A stretch of 64,000 nucleotides of DNA from Rhizobium sp. ACO-34A (GTDB taxonomy: Bacteria; Pseudomonadota; Alphaproteobacteria; Rhizobiales; Rhizobiaceae): positions 2,545,001 to 2,609,000 of the forward strand of contig CP021371.1 in assembly GCA_002600635.1 (NCBI GenBank), in the 5' to 3' direction. The stretch's first letter is position 1. Each line of letters opens with the position of its first letter. Below the pieces are notes generated by a model. The model made no database searches. It was given only the letters and a program-made list of their open reading frames with translations, and was not told the origin of the DNA. Positions 1 to 9,245 of the stretch are shown here, piece after piece. Both the position numbers and the translations under genes were made by a program.

Positions 1-240
1 ATGCGCGCCGAGCGTATTGAGGGCAAAGAAACCGCTCTCGAAGAACACCGCATTCTTCTCGTTGGTGTTGTTCAAGCAGGCGAGAACGGTCGGCGGATGG
101 TCCGAAACCGAGCAGGCCGCGGTGATCGTCACGCCACGCCGGACGCCGCCATGCTCCGTGGTGATAAGCTGGACATGACCCGCATAGCGGCTCATCGCTT
201 CCCGATAGACGACCGGATCAATCTGCTGCGTGTTCAACAC
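1..240 (-). CDS. Flavin reductase-like (FMN-binding split barrel) protein, N-terminal part only
   Basis: The gene is cut by the left edge of the window; only the first 80 codons are visible on the minus strand. The translation carries VTITAACSVSDHPPTVLACL followed by a stretch ending FFALNTLGAH, the typical N-terminal half of the flavin reductase-like domain. Family members reduce FMN or FAD with NAD(P)H, often to feed a flavin-dependent monooxygenase. I chose a GTG start at 240 because a GGAG lies about 7 bases upstream; a TTG at 237 is the alternative. The frame is closed by an in-frame TAG shortly upstream (261-259). The oxygenase partner, if there is one, lies outside the window. Confidence 0.75.
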   Translation of the reverse strand, partial: MLNTQQIDPVVYREAMSRYAGHVQLITTEHGGVRRGVTITAACSVSDHPPTVLACLNNTNEKNAVFFESGFFALNTLGAH

Positions 241-431
241 TTCACTCTCCGCGATTGCCTAAGCGTGTATCCGACCGTACCATGCCGGGCAAGTTTTACC
301 TTTTCCCAAACAGACGGTTTTTACCCTGAAGACCGGCAGTTATTGCACCGCATTGCAGTTTCCGTCATGGAGCGGTTAGACTAGGCGAGTTTCAATGGCT
401 TAACGCCGAATCCGGAAAAACCGAAACAAGA

Positions 432-1505
432 ATGAACCCGCATCGCTTCCTGCCGCTGACCTTTCTCGCGTTGACCGGCCTTGCCGCGCCGCTCGCCGCC
501 GCTCCGCTGAAGATCGCGGTGGTCGCACCCCAATCGGGAAACTTCGTAACATTGGGCGATGAAGTGCGCCGCGGCGCAAAGATTTCCGCCGACCGTCTCG
601 GCATCGAACTCACTCCGATCGACGAGAGTTGCGAAGCCGGAAGCGGTCCTCAGGTCGCCGCTAGAATTCGCGAGGCCGGCGCGACCGCCGCCATCGGATT
701 CCTCTGCTCGGAAAGCCTCGACGGCGCGCTTGCACCGCTGAAGGAAGCCGCGATACCGGCGATCACGCTTTCCGTCCGCTGGAAAGGCGTGATGGAGGAT
801 GCCATCAAGAACGGCTGGCCACTCTTCCGCCTTGCTCCCACGGCCGAAGACGAGGCCCGGAAACTCACCGAAATCATCCTCCGCGACTGGACCAGCGATG
901 CCATCGCCTTGATCGAGGACGGTACGATCCACGGCCGTGAACTGGCCGACGCCATCCGCACCAGCCTTGAGACCCATGGGCTGAAACCGGTGTTTACCGA
1001 CACCTTCCGTCCGGGGCAGGAACAGCAGATCTCGCTTGTTCGTCGTCTGCGCAAGGCGGGTGTGACCAAGGTCTTCGTCGGTGGCGACCGCAGCGACATG
1101 TCGATCATCGCTCGCGACGCCGCGGTGGAAAAGATCGAACTATCCTTCCTGGGTGGTGAAGCGCTGAATGCCGCCGACCAGCCGGTGCCGCTTGCTGAAG
1201 GCGTTCGCGCTGTGATGCTTCCTTTCGTGGTCGGCGGACCACCGCCACAGGACGGCAACGGCACCGAACTGCCGCATGAAGGCTATGTGCAACCCGCCGA
1301 AGCCGCAGTCTCGATCCTTGCGGACGCCGCCGCCCTGTCCAGCGCCATGGGCTCGACCCTCGCCGACACGCTGGTCGATACGTCTTTCGACACCCCGATC
1401 GGCCCGATTACCTTCTCGACCGGGCACGAACTCGCGGACAATCCCTATCGTCTGATGGAATGGCGCAAGGGCGGCTTCATCGAGCCGCCACCCTCGACCC
1501 AGTGA
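432..1505 (+). CDS. Periplasmic substrate-binding protein, branched-chain amino acid type
   Basis: A 357-residue protein with an N-terminal signal peptide: a hydrophobic stretch over residues 5-23 ending in an Ala-rich cleavage region just before PLKIAVVAPQSG. The body resembles the periplasmic binding fold of the Leu/Ile/Val-binding family (type I), with alternating beta/alpha segments such as AAIGFLCSESL and VTKVFVGGDRSD. It should bind a small ligand in the periplasm for an ABC importer or a sensor. No permease or ATPase gene lies beside it, so it is an orphan binding protein and the ligand cannot be read from the context. It converges with the SDR gene downstream. Confidence 0.7.
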   Translation: MNPHRFLPLTFLALTGLAAPLAAAPLKIAVVAPQSGNFVTLGDEVRRGAKISADRLGIELTPIDESCEAGSGPQVAARIREAGATAAIGFLCSESLDGALAPLKEAAIPAITLSVRWKGVMEDAIKNGWPLFRLAPTAEDEARKLTEIILRDWTSDAIALIEDGTIHGRELADAIRTSLETHGLKPVFTDTFRPGQEQQISLVRRLRKAGVTKVFVGGDRSDMSIIARDAAVEKIELSFLGGEALNAADQPVPLAEGVRAVMLPFVVGGPPPQDGNGTELPHEGYVQPAEAAVSILADAAALSSAMGSTLADTLVDTSFDTPIGPITFSTGHELADNPYRLMEWRKGGFIEPPPSTQ

Positions 1506-1527
1506 CGATCAGCCAGTCAACAGCCGG

Positions 1528-2292
1528 TCATGACGGATAGGGCCAGAAGGCCTGTGTGAAGACACCGCCATCGACCCAGATCGTCTGGCCGGTCACGAAA
1601 CCGGCATCGGGACCCGCAAGAAACAGCACCGGTCCCGCGATATCAGCTGGCATACCGACCCGGCGCAACGGCGTCACGCTGCCCCATGTCTCGGCATAAT
1701 CGGGCGCCTCGGCGCGGGTGCGTTCGGTCTCGATGGCACCGGGAGCCACGCAGTTGACGCGGATTCCGTGCGGACCGAGCTCCACGGCCGCCACCTTGGT
1801 GAACTGTTCAACGCCGCCCTTCGAGGCGGTGTAATCGACGAGTTTAGGAAAAGCGAGCTTGTTGCAGCCGGAGCCCAGGTTGATGATGGAACCGCCCTTG
1901 CCTGCCGCTACCATGCGCCGCCCCACTTCCCGCGTGTTGAGAAAGGTGCCAGTCAGGTTGGTGCGGATCACCGCATCCCACCGCGCCTCGGACAATTCCA
2001 GCAGCGGAGCCCATGTCTGGATACCGGCATTGTTGACGAGCACATCCGGCGCATCGCCGAACCAGGCGCAGGCCTCATCGATGAACGCCGTAACGGAAGC
2101 GGCATCGCCGACATCAGAGGAAAACGCGCGGACCTGACCGCCGGCACCGGTAATCTCCGTGACGACCTTCACTGCGGCAGCCTCGTCGTCGCGATGCGTA
2201 AAGGCCACCTGATACCCCGCCTGCGCGAATGCAAGTGCTAGATGCCTGCCGATGCCGCTGCTGCCGCCGGTGATGATCGCGGAACGTCCCAT
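1528..2292 (-). CDS. Short-chain dehydrogenase/reductase (SDR)
   Basis: A 254-residue classical SDR oxidoreductase. The Rossmann nucleotide-binding motif TGGSSGIG is near the N-terminus, the NNAG motif follows, and the catalytic Tyr-x-x-x-Lys is seen as YTASK; the C-terminal part contains the usual WVDGG segment. It probably oxidises or reduces an alcohol/keto substrate with NAD(P). The ATG at 2292 was chosen over an in-frame start 27 bases upstream because AGGAG lies just before it and the protein then begins directly with the nucleotide-binding strand. It diverges from rpe across about 150 bases. The substrate cannot be inferred. Confidence 0.85.
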   Translation of the reverse strand: MGRSAIITGGSSGIGRHLALAFAQAGYQVAFTHRDDEAAAVKVVTEITGAGGQVRAFSSDVGDAASVTAFIDEACAWFGDAPDVLVNNAGIQTWAPLLELSEARWDAVIRTNLTGTFLNTREVGRRMVAAGKGGSIINLGSGCNKLAFPKLVDYTASKGGVEQFTKVAAVELGPHGIRVNCVAPGAIETERTRAEAPDYAETWGSVTPLRRVGMPADIAGPVLFLAGPDAGFVTGQTIWVDGGVFTQAFWPYPS

Positions 2293-2446
2293 GTCTCTCC
2301 TCCTGTTGCTCCTCGTCACGAGGGATGGAGAAGGATAGGGCCAAGGTCAAGCCGGCCGTTGGCGTGGCAGACTTTCGAAGAGTTGCCGGGCTGGCCGGGC
2401 GATGCTATGGGCAGGCCGAAAAGTCAGCAATTCCGGAGCATCCGCC

Positions 2447-3124
2447 ATGACACGCCCCCTCAAGATCGCCCCCTCGATCCTCGCTGCAAACTTCGCCCGG
2501 CTCGGTGATGAAGTCGCCGACGTGGTCGAAGCCGGTGCAGACTGGATCCATCTCGATGTCATGGACGGCCATTTCGTTCCCAACATCTCCTACGGCCCCG
2601 CCGTCATCAAGGCGCTGCGCCCCTTCACCAAGGCGGTTTTCGACTGCCACCTGATGATCTCGCCGGCCGACCCCTATCTCGAAGCCTTCGCCGATGCCGG
2701 CTGCGATGTCATCACCGTCCATGCCGAGGCCGGCCCGCACCTACATCGCTCGCTGCAGAAGATCCGCTCGCTCGGCAAGAAGGCCGGCGTCTCGCTGAAC
2801 CCGGCAACGCCGCTCTCCGTCATCGAACATGTTCTCGACGACCTCGATCTGCTGCTCATCATGAGCGTCAACCCGGGCTTCGGCGGTCAGAAATTCATTC
2901 CCGCCATGACCGAGAAGCTCGCCAAGGCAAACCTGATAATCGGCAACCGCCCGATCGATCTCGAGGTCGATGGCGGCGTCACCGCCGAAAATGCGGCACT
3001 CGTGACATCTGCCGGCGCCAATGTCCTCGTCGCCGGTTCGGCCATCTACAAGGGTCAGGGCGTTGACGATTATCGCAAGACGGTCGACACTCTGCGCAAG
3101 GCTGCGGAAGAGGGACGCCGTTGA
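2447..3124 (+). CDS. rpe: Ribulose-phosphate 3-epimerase
   Basis: Interconverts D-ribulose 5-phosphate and D-xylulose 5-phosphate in the pentose phosphate pathway; cytoplasmic (beta/alpha)8 barrel enzyme. The 225-residue protein opens with [17 protein letters not shown], has the metal and catalytic segments [12 protein letters not shown] and HLMISP, and later [12 protein letters not shown] and VDGGV, all family signatures. The ATG at 2447 has a GGAG about 10 bases upstream and matches the normal family length; an in-frame upstream start would add a non-conserved tail. The stop codon overlaps the TTG start of the following DUF2259 gene, which suggests co-translation. Confidence 0.95.
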   Translation: MTRPLKIAPSILAANFARLGDEVADVVEAGADWIHLDVMDGHFVPNISYGPAVIKALRPFTKAVFDCHLMISPADPYLEAFADAGCDVITVHAEAGPHLHRSLQKIRSLGKKAGVSLNPATPLSVIEHVLDDLDLLLIMSVNPGFGGQKFIPAMTEKLAKANLIIGNRPIDLEVDGGVTAENAALVTSAGANVLVAGSAIYKGQGVDDYRKTVDTLRKAAEEGRR

Positions 3125-3852
3125 ACTATTGCAGGACATGGCTGGCAACTCTCGCGACGGCTTTCGTCGCCCTGCCGGCCATGGCCGCCGATTTCTCCAG
3201 CTTCCAGTCACTCGGCTTTACCAAAGACGGCGGCATCTACGCCTTCGAGGAATTCGGCATCAATGACGGTTCGGGGCTGGCCTACTCGACCATTTTCTTC
3301 ATCGATACCGTGAAGGACAGTTTCCTGCCCGGAACACCGATCCGTACAGGCGTGGAACGCGATACGGAAAGCATCGCGACCGTCCGGCGCGAGGCGATGG
3401 AAAAGGCCACACCGCTCCTCTCCAAGCATGGCATTCTCGACCAGCCGGGCGAACTGGCGGCCTTCAACCCGATCACCGAGATCGATGCATCGAAAGACGA
3501 ACTACGCTATCTCGAACATCCCGCAGATCCCGCCTTCGGCAAGCCTTATACCCTGAAGATCGAAGAATTCACCGTCGCATCGCCCGGGCGATGCCGCGAC
3601 TTCATCGATACGCTCAAGGCCTTCAGGCTGACGTTTGGCGAGAAGAACGGAGAGCCGGCAGACGAGATCGTGCATGAGGATGGCACGGACATTCCCGAAA
3701 GCCGCCGATGCACCGTCGGTTACAGGCTTGGCGGTGTCGTCACCTATTCTCCTCTTGCGGGTGCTCCCGTCCACATGGCGCTCGTCAACGTACTGAGCCT
3801 CGGATTCGAGGGCCATAACGGGCGCTGGATCGCCGTTCCCGCCCGCCCCTGA
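3121..3852 (+). CDS. DUF2259 family predicted secreted protein
   Basis: A 243-residue protein beginning at TTG (3121), with an N-terminal signal peptide whose hydrophobic core (residues 6-20) ends in PAMA before ADFSS. The remainder resembles the DUF2259 predicted secreted proteins of rhizobia, including the conserved-looking [15 protein letters not shown] and a C-terminal [18 protein letters not shown]. Function is unknown. Its start overlaps the end of rpe by 4 bases and its stop shares one base with the next ATG, so rpe, this gene and the membrane protein form one translationally coupled unit. No ATG lies near this point in the frame, so TTG is the best start. Confidence 0.75.
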   Translation: MNYCRTWLATLATAFVALPAMAADFSSFQSLGFTKDGGIYAFEEFGINDGSGLAYSTIFFIDTVKDSFLPGTPIRTGVERDTESIATVRREAMEKATPLLSKHGILDQPGELAAFNPITEIDASKDELRYLEHPADPAFGKPYTLKIEEFTVASPGRCRDFIDTLKAFRLTFGEKNGEPADEIVHEDGTDIPESRRCTVGYRLGGVVTYSPLAGAPVHMALVNVLSLGFEGHNGRWIAVPARP

Positions 3853-4376
3853 TGACGGATATCGCTCTCCCCAAGCCTCGAACGACCATACGCGACCGGT
3901 TGGCCGCCGCCCGCCCTCCTGTAAGGCTCTGGCTCGCGGGCGCGATGATCTGGGGCGCACTCATGGCAGGAGTGCTCGGCCTGTCGCTTTACGGCATGGA
4001 ACGTTTGGACGGCGGGCATACGCCGGCGTTGTTCGGCCTCTACTTTTCAGGCGGCGTGGTCGGCTGGCTTCTCGCCCTGCCCCTCATTGGATTCTTCAGC
4101 TTCCGGAGACGCCCCGAAACGCGGTTTGCGGCCGCCTTCCTGCTTCTCTCCTGCGGCACCTTCGGCGCAACGGCGCTCCTGTTTGCCCTGCAATACCGGA
4201 TGTTTTACGCCCAATGGCATGCGCCATTCGGCACGGTGATCTGGGCATTCCAGTTCGTCTTCACCTCGGCCTCGGCCGTTTACCAGTTCACCGCGCTCGG
4301 CAGCCGGCATTACTTTCCCTTCGGCGTCGCACTGCTGGTTGCGGCAAGCCTCTGGCTTGCGCGCCGCAACCGTTGA
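3852..4376 (+). CDS. Four-helix integral membrane protein of unknown function
   Basis: A 174-residue protein with a short cytoplasmic-looking N-terminus and four strongly hydrophobic segments at roughly residues 28-48, 58-80, 92-112 and 150-170. I do not recognise a family. It overlaps the preceding DUF2259 gene by one base (TGATG), which makes co-translation and a shared inner-membrane/periplasmic role likely. No catalytic motif is evident. About 130 bases separate it from purB. Confidence 0.6.
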   Translation: MTDIALPKPRTTIRDRLAAARPPVRLWLAGAMIWGALMAGVLGLSLYGMERLDGGHTPALFGLYFSGGVVGWLLALPLIGFFSFRRRPETRFAAAFLLLSCGTFGATALLFALQYRMFYAQWHAPFGTVIWAFQFVFTSASAVYQFTALGSRHYFPFGVALLVAASLWLARRNR

Positions 4377-4504
4377 GATTGCCGGGCTTCTTTGCTAAGA
4401 GCGCCTGACAAAAGCCCCGGCCAGCCGGCCCTCCCGCTGTTTGACCAGGTAGTTGACCAGGCGTTCAAACCGCCGCCATCGCCAGTCCAAGGAAAGAAAA
4501 GCCC

Positions 4505-5806
4505 ATGATCCCGCGTTATTCCCGGCCCGAAATGGTCGCCATCTGGTCTCCCGAAACCAAGTTTCGCATCTGGTTCGAGATCGAGGCCCATGCCTGCGAT
4601 GCGCTGGCCGATCTGGGCGTGATCCCGAAGGAAGCCGCACGGACCATCTGGGAAAAGGGCGGAGCCGCCGAGTTCAACGTCGCCCGCATCGACGAGATCG
4701 AGGCCGTCACCAAGCATGACGTCATCGCCTTCCTCACCCACCTTGCCGAATTCATCGGCCCCGACAGCCGCTTCGTGCATCAGGGCATGACGTCCTCCGA
4801 CGTGCTCGACACCACGCTGAACATTCAGCTCGTGCGCGCCGCCGACATCCTGCTAGCCGACATGGACCGCGTTCTCGCTGCCCTCAAGGCCCGCGCCTTC
4901 GAACACAAGGACACGGTGCGCATAGGCCGCAGCCACGGCATTCACGCCGAGCCGACGACCATGGGCCTGACCTTCGCCCGCTTCTACGCCGAAATGGTCC
5001 GCAACCGCGCCCGCCTCGTGGCGGCACGGGCAGAGGTGGCGACCGGCGCGATCTCCGGCGCCGTCGGCACCTTCGCCAACATCGACCCGCGCGTCGAGGA
5101 GCATGTCTGCGAGAAGCTCGGTCTGGTTCCCGAGCCGGTCTCGACGCAGGTCATCCCGCGCGACCGTCACGCCATGTTCTTCGCCACCCTCGGCGTGATC
5201 GCATCCTCGATCGAGAACGTCGCGATCGAAATCCGCCACATGCAGCGCACCGAGGTTCTGGAGGCGGAAGAGTTCTTCTCGCCGGGCCAGAAGGGCTCGT
5301 CCGCCATGCCCCACAAGCGCAACCCGGTCCTGACTGAAAACCTGACCGGCCTCGCCCGTCTGGTGCGCATGTCCGTCGTCCCTGCCATGGAAAACGTGGC
5401 TCTCTGGCATGAGCGCGACATCAGCCACTCCAGCGTCGAGCGCGCCATCGGCCCCGACACCACGATCACCCTCGACTTCGCGCTGAACCGTTTGGCCGGC
5501 GTTGTCGAGAAGCTGGTGATCTACCCGGAAAACATGCTGAAGAACATGAACAAGTTCCGCGGCCTCGTGATGAGCCAGCGCGTTCTTCTCGCCCTCACCC
5601 AGGCTGGCGTCAGCCGCGAGGACGCCTACCGCCTCGTCCAGAGAAACGCGATGAAGGTCTGGGAACAAGGCAAGGATTTCCTTGAGGAATTGCTCTCCGA
5701 CGACGAAGTGCGCGCAGCCCTTTCCGAAGAAGATATTCGCGAGAAGTTCGATCTCGGCTACCACACCAAGCACGTCGACACGATCTTCAAGCGCGTCTTC
5801 GGCTGA
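4505..5806 (+). CDS. purB: Adenylosuccinate lyase
   Basis: Catalyses two fumarate-releasing steps of purine synthesis: SAICAR to AICAR, and adenylosuccinate to AMP. The 433-residue protein has the superfamily signature GQKGSSAMPHKRNP, the GMTSSDVLDT and GRSHGIHAEPTT segments bearing catalytic residues, and the normal length for the family. An AGGAAAG ribosome-binding site precedes the ATG. It sits a few kilobases ahead of purC, purS, purQ and purL on the same strand but is closed by its own intrinsic terminator, so it is probably transcribed separately. Confidence 0.97.
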   Translation: MIPRYSRPEMVAIWSPETKFRIWFEIEAHACDALADLGVIPKEAARTIWEKGGAAEFNVARIDEIEAVTKHDVIAFLTHLAEFIGPDSRFVHQGMTSSDVLDTTLNIQLVRAADILLADMDRVLAALKARAFEHKDTVRIGRSHGIHAEPTTMGLTFARFYAEMVRNRARLVAARAEVATGAISGAVGTFANIDPRVEEHVCEKLGLVPEPVSTQVIPRDRHAMFFATLGVIASSIENVAIEIRHMQRTEVLEAEEFFSPGQKGSSAMPHKRNPVLTENLTGLARLVRMSVVPAMENVALWHERDISHSSVERAIGPDTTITLDFALNRLAGVVEKLVIYPENMLKNMNKFRGLVMSQRVLLALTQAGVSREDAYRLVQRNAMKVWEQGKDFLEELLSDDEVRAALSEEDIREKFDLGYHTKHVDTIFKRVFG

Positions 5807-5826
5807 GACCGGCCCGTTCAACTGCG

Positions 5827-5865
5827 ATCCGGCCCGTGGAGACGCGGGCCGGATTGTTCGTTTTT
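5827..5865 (+). terminator. Intrinsic terminator after purB
   Basis: A perfect 10-bp stem (ATCCGGCCCG at 5827-5836 with CGGGCCGGAT at 5845-5854) around an 8-base loop, followed by a T-rich tract ending in five T residues. It lies 20 bases past the purB stop. Confidence 0.8.
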
Positions 5866-5949
5866 GGGGATGGACTTTAAGACTGGTTTTGTCGCCCGTA
5901 CGCGGCCAAGATCCTTGACGAAACCTCGACCAGTAAACAGATAAGGCGC

Positions 5950-6504
5950 ATGAAAGCTTCAGACGCAGATATCCTCATCATCCCCGGCTACACCAATTCC
6001 GGTCCCGATCACTGGCAAAGCCGCTGGGAGACAAAGCTCTCCACCGCCCGGCGCGTCGAGCAGTCCGAGTGGGCAAAGCCCGTGCGTGACGACTGGGTCG
6101 CCCGTGTCATCGAGGAAGTGAACAAGTCCACGCGTCCCGTCGTGCTGGTCGCCCATTCGCTCGGCGTGCCCACGGCGATCCACGCCATTCCCCATCTTGG
6201 AGACAAGGTAAAGGGTGCGTTTCTCGTCGCCCCCCCGGATGTCGCGAACCCGGCTATCCGGCCGAAACACCTGATGACCTTCGGTCCCTATCCACGCGAT
6301 CCGCTGCCCTTTCCGGCGATCACCATCGCCAGCCGCAACGATCCCTTCGGCACCTATGAACATGCCGACGACATTGCAGGCGCCTGGGGTTCGCTGCTGA
6401 TCGACGCCGGAGAGTCCGGCCATATCAATACGGATTCCGGCCACGGTCCCTGGCCCGAAGGAACTATGGTCTTTGCCCAGTTCCTCAGCCGTCTACAGGG
6501 ATAA
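5950..6504 (+). CDS. RBBP9/YdeN-type alpha/beta hydrolase
   Basis: A 184-residue cytoplasmic serine hydrolase of the RBBP9/YdeN (DUF1234-like) group. The N-terminal strand ILIIPGYTNSGPDHWQSRW is characteristic; the nucleophile elbow is VAHSLG, the acid is probably the Asp in SRNDPFG, and the histidine the one in SGHINTDSGHGPW. The natural substrate is not known for most members. It stands alone between two intrinsic terminators (5.83 kb and 6.53 kb), so it is monocistronic. Confidence 0.85.
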   Translation: MKASDADILIIPGYTNSGPDHWQSRWETKLSTARRVEQSEWAKPVRDDWVARVIEEVNKSTRPVVLVAHSLGVPTAIHAIPHLGDKVKGAFLVAPPDVANPAIRPKHLMTFGPYPRDPLPFPAITIASRNDPFGTYEHADDIAGAWGSLLIDAGESGHINTDSGHGPWPEGTMVFAQFLSRLQG

Positions 6505-6528
6505 TTGCGCAGGCTCACCTGATCCGGA

Positions 6529-6551
6529 AGGCCATCGCGCGATGGCTTTTT
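6529..6551 (+). terminator. Intrinsic terminator after the hydrolase gene
   Basis: Palindrome GCCATCGCGCGATGGC (6531-6546) followed directly by five T residues. The core loop is short (CGCG), but the GC-rich stem plus T tract is a convincing rho-independent terminator. Confidence 0.75.
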
Positions 6552-6643
6552 GCCATATGATAAATACGATCAGATCAGGTTAAACGCTTCTTAATGGAAG
6601 GCCGATACCGTCGACACTACCGAACGTTGTCGATAGGTAATCT

Positions 6644-9196
6644 TTGCATCCCGGTTCAAACAGAGGCAGTCATTCCGGTACCAGCGAGGCCGAGGGCCTT
6701 CGCGAGTTCGTGGCGATTCTTCCTATGGCGAGCGTCGTAGTCGACCCCGTCGGCCGCATACTGGCAAGTAACAAGCGTTTCGATGATCTGCCCCTGCAGC
6801 AGCAGGAAAATCCGTCGAATTCCCTCATCGATCATGTGCGGGACGAGGATCGTGGAAGCTTTGCCGTTCTGCAGCTTGCGGCAATGTCCTCAAGGACAGA
6901 GATCCACCCGATAGAAATGCAGTTTGTGACCGGTGATGGCTCACCACTCTGGATGACGGTGCATGCAACGATCATGCCCGGAAACGAAACGCCGACGCAG
7001 AACCTTCTGGTACAGCTTGACGACATCACACAGCTTAAACAGCGGGAGTTGGAACTCGCCGACCGCGAAAGCCGCTGGAACGACGCCCTCGTCAGCTCGT
7101 CAACTGGCGTATGGGACTACCGGCTTGATCTCGGCTCGTGGTACTACTCCAACGAATGGCGCGCCATTCGCGGGCTTGCCCCCGACGACCCGCTGCCTCC
7201 GACGACCGAAGAATGGTTGAAGTTCGTACACCCCGATGACCACGAGCGGGTTATTCTTTCCGTGGAGCGGCAGCAGGCCGGCGATCCCGATTACATGACC
7301 TTCGAGTATCGCGAGCGGCATAAGGACGGTCACTGGGTCTGGATCGAATGCCGCGGCGCCTGCGTCGCGTGGGATGATGCTGGCAAACCACAGCGCATCA
7401 TCGGCACCGACGTCGACATCACAAGCCGGAAGCTGGCCGAGGAGAAGATCGCCCACATGTCCCGCCGGTTGAAGCTGGCGCTGGAGGTCTCCCACATCGG
7501 CGTGTTCGAGACCGACTTCGATACCGGCCATTCGGACTGGGACGACGGCATGATGACCCTCTTCGGTCTGGAGGGAAGCCAGAAGATGCGGATCGGCGGC
7601 ATATGGGAACAGATGCTCCATCCCGAAGATGCGGAACGCGTCTTCAGCAAGGTGGACCATCATGTCGCCAATCTGCTGCCCTTCTCCGATGAATACCGTG
7701 TCATCCTGAGCGACGGCTCGATCCGTTATATCCGGTCTCGCACTCTGCCCTTCATCGACTCCGACGGTCACTGCAAGATGATCGGCGCCAACTGGGACGT
7801 GACCGCAGACCTTGCGCTTCACCGGGAACTCGAGCGAGCCAAGACGCTCGCCGAGGCCCGCAATGCCGAACTGGAGGCAGCCAAGGCACGCATCGAGCAC
7901 ATCGCGATGCACGACTATCTGACCGACCTTCCGAACCGACGCTTCCTTGACGAGAAACTGGACAGGTTTGTCGAGAGCGATTGCGCGACGACGGGCGGTC
8001 TTGCAGTGCTCCATATCGATCTCGACCGTTTCAAGGAAATCAACGACACGCTCGGTCACAGCGCCGGCGACATGATGCTCAAGCATGCGGCAAAGGTATT
8101 GAAGGCCAATACCCGAGGCGAAGATTTCGTCGCACGCATCGGCGGAGACGAGTTCGTCTTCCTCGCCCGTTTCGAGGGATCGCATCGCAAGCTCGCACAG
8201 CTTGCCGACCGCATCATATCGGAGCTCAGGAAGCCGGTATCTTATGAAGGCCATGAGTGTCGCTTCGGCGCCAGCATCGGAATTGCCTGCGAGCTGGGCC
8301 CCGAGATCGATGCACGACAATTGCTGCTGAATGCCGATATCGCGCTCTATCACGCCAAGAACCGCGGCCGTAACCGCCACGAATTCTTCTCGCGCGACAG
8401 CCACAAGCACATGGTGGACACCAGAAGGCTTGCGGACGAAATCCTTCGGGCGCTGGAAAACGACGAGTTCGTTCCCCACTATCAGTTCCAGTTCAATGCG
8501 CGCACCCTCTCTATTGCCGGCGCCGAGGCTCTGGCGCGATGGCAACACCCCAGACAAGGCATTCTGACACCCGACCGTTTCCTTTCGGTGGCAGAAGAAC
8601 TCGGCGTGGTACCGCAGATCGATGCGCTCATCCTCGAAAAGGCACTTGCCGACTTCGAAAAGTGGCGCGAACTTGGCCTGAACGTGCCGAAGATATCGGT
8701 CAACGTCTCGACACGCCGCCTGCATGACCCGCTACTGCGCAAGAAGCTGAGCACGCTCGCCTTCGAACCAGGCACAGTGTCTTTCGAGCTGCTGGAATCG
8801 ATCTTCCTCGACGAATACGACGAACAGGCGATGGAGAACCTCAGCCATCTGCGCAAGCTTGGCGTCGACATCGAGATCGACGATTTCGGTACGGGTCACG
8901 CCTCCATCGTCAGCCTGCTCCGGCTGAATCCGAAATCGCTGAAGATCGACCGGCAACTGGTGCGCGACGTAACGCAATCGACCGAACAGCGCAAACTCGT
9001 CAGATCGATCATCGACATCGGGCGATCGCTGAATATCGGGGTCACTGCGGAAGGTGTAGAAACGCCGGAACATGTCCGGATCCTGGCCGCGCTCGGTTGC
9101 GACGTGCTGCAGGGTTTCGGGCTGGCGCGCCCGATGGCTTTCTCGAAGACCGCCGATTTCATCGCCGGCGAAACGTGGCGACGCCCGTTCCGATAA
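6644..9196 (+). CDS. PAS-PAS-PAS-GGDEF-EAL cyclic-di-GMP signalling protein
   Basis: An 850-residue soluble protein. Three PAS-type sensor segments occupy about residues 20-140, 150-275 and 280-400 (each ends in a PAC-like IIGTDVDIT or MIGANWDVT stretch). A diguanylate cyclase domain follows, with intact GGDEF at residues 500-504 and the upstream HIDLDRFKEINDTLGH. An EAL phosphodiesterase domain completes it, with EAL at 628-630 and DDFGTG at 746. Both active sites look complete, so it may make or break c-di-GMP depending on the PAS signal. No transmembrane segment is seen. The TTG at 6644 is the best start in the track of codons (AGG six bases upstream), but in-frame GTG or ATG codons further in cannot be excluded. 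Monocistronic. Confidence 0.9.
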   Translation: MHPGSNRGSHSGTSEAEGLREFVAILPMASVVVDPVGRILASNKRFDDLPLQQQENPSNSLIDHVRDEDRGSFAVLQLAAMSSRTEIHPIEMQFVTGDGSPLWMTVHATIMPGNETPTQNLLVQLDDITQLKQRELELADRESRWNDALVSSSTGVWDYRLDLGSWYYSNEWRAIRGLAPDDPLPPTTEEWLKFVHPDDHERVILSVERQQAGDPDYMTFEYRERHKDGHWVWIECRGACVAWDDAGKPQRIIGTDVDITSRKLAEEKIAHMSRRLKLALEVSHIGVFETDFDTGHSDWDDGMMTLFGLEGSQKMRIGGIWEQMLHPEDAERVFSKVDHHVANLLPFSDEYRVILSDGSIRYIRSRTLPFIDSDGHCKMIGANWDVTADLALHRELERAKTLAEARNAELEAAKARIEHIAMHDYLTDLPNRRFLDEKLDRFVESDCATTGGLAVLHIDLDRFKEINDTLGHSAGDMMLKHAAKVLKANTRGEDFVARIGGDEFVFLARFEGSHRKLAQLADRIISELRKPVSYEGHECRFGASIGIACELGPEIDARQLLLNADIALYHAKNRGRNRHEFFSRDSHKHMVDTRRLADEILRALENDEFVPHYQFQFNARTLSIAGAEALARWQHPRQGILTPDRFLSVAEELGVVPQIDALILEKALADFEKWRELGLNVPKISVNVSTRRLHDPLLRKKLSTLAFEPGTVSFELLESIFLDEYDEQAMENLSHLRKLGVDIEIDDFGTGHASIVSLLRLNPKSLKIDRQLVRDVTQSTEQRKLVRSIIDIGRSLNIGVTAEGVETPEHVRILAALGCDVLQGFGLARPMAFSKTADFIAGETWRRPFR

Positions 9197-9234
9197 ACGG
9201 GCGACCCAATTCTTGGGCGGTTTGAGAGACCGCC
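9182..9234. other. Two tandem hairpins between convergent genes
   Basis: The first hairpin, CGCCCGTT (9182-9189) with AACGGGCG (9196-9203), spans the stop codon of the GGDEF-EAL gene. The second is GGCGGT (9216-9221) with ACCGCC (9229-9234). There is no T tract, so they are not canonical terminators, but they could act as end-protecting structures for the two converging transcripts. Confidence 0.5.
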
Positions 9235-9245
9235 TCCCCGATAGC

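Noticed and set aside
1..384. Plus-strand ORF at the left edge
   Set aside because: The minus strand encodes the start of a flavin reductase; the plus frame has no recognisable domain and no start evidence.
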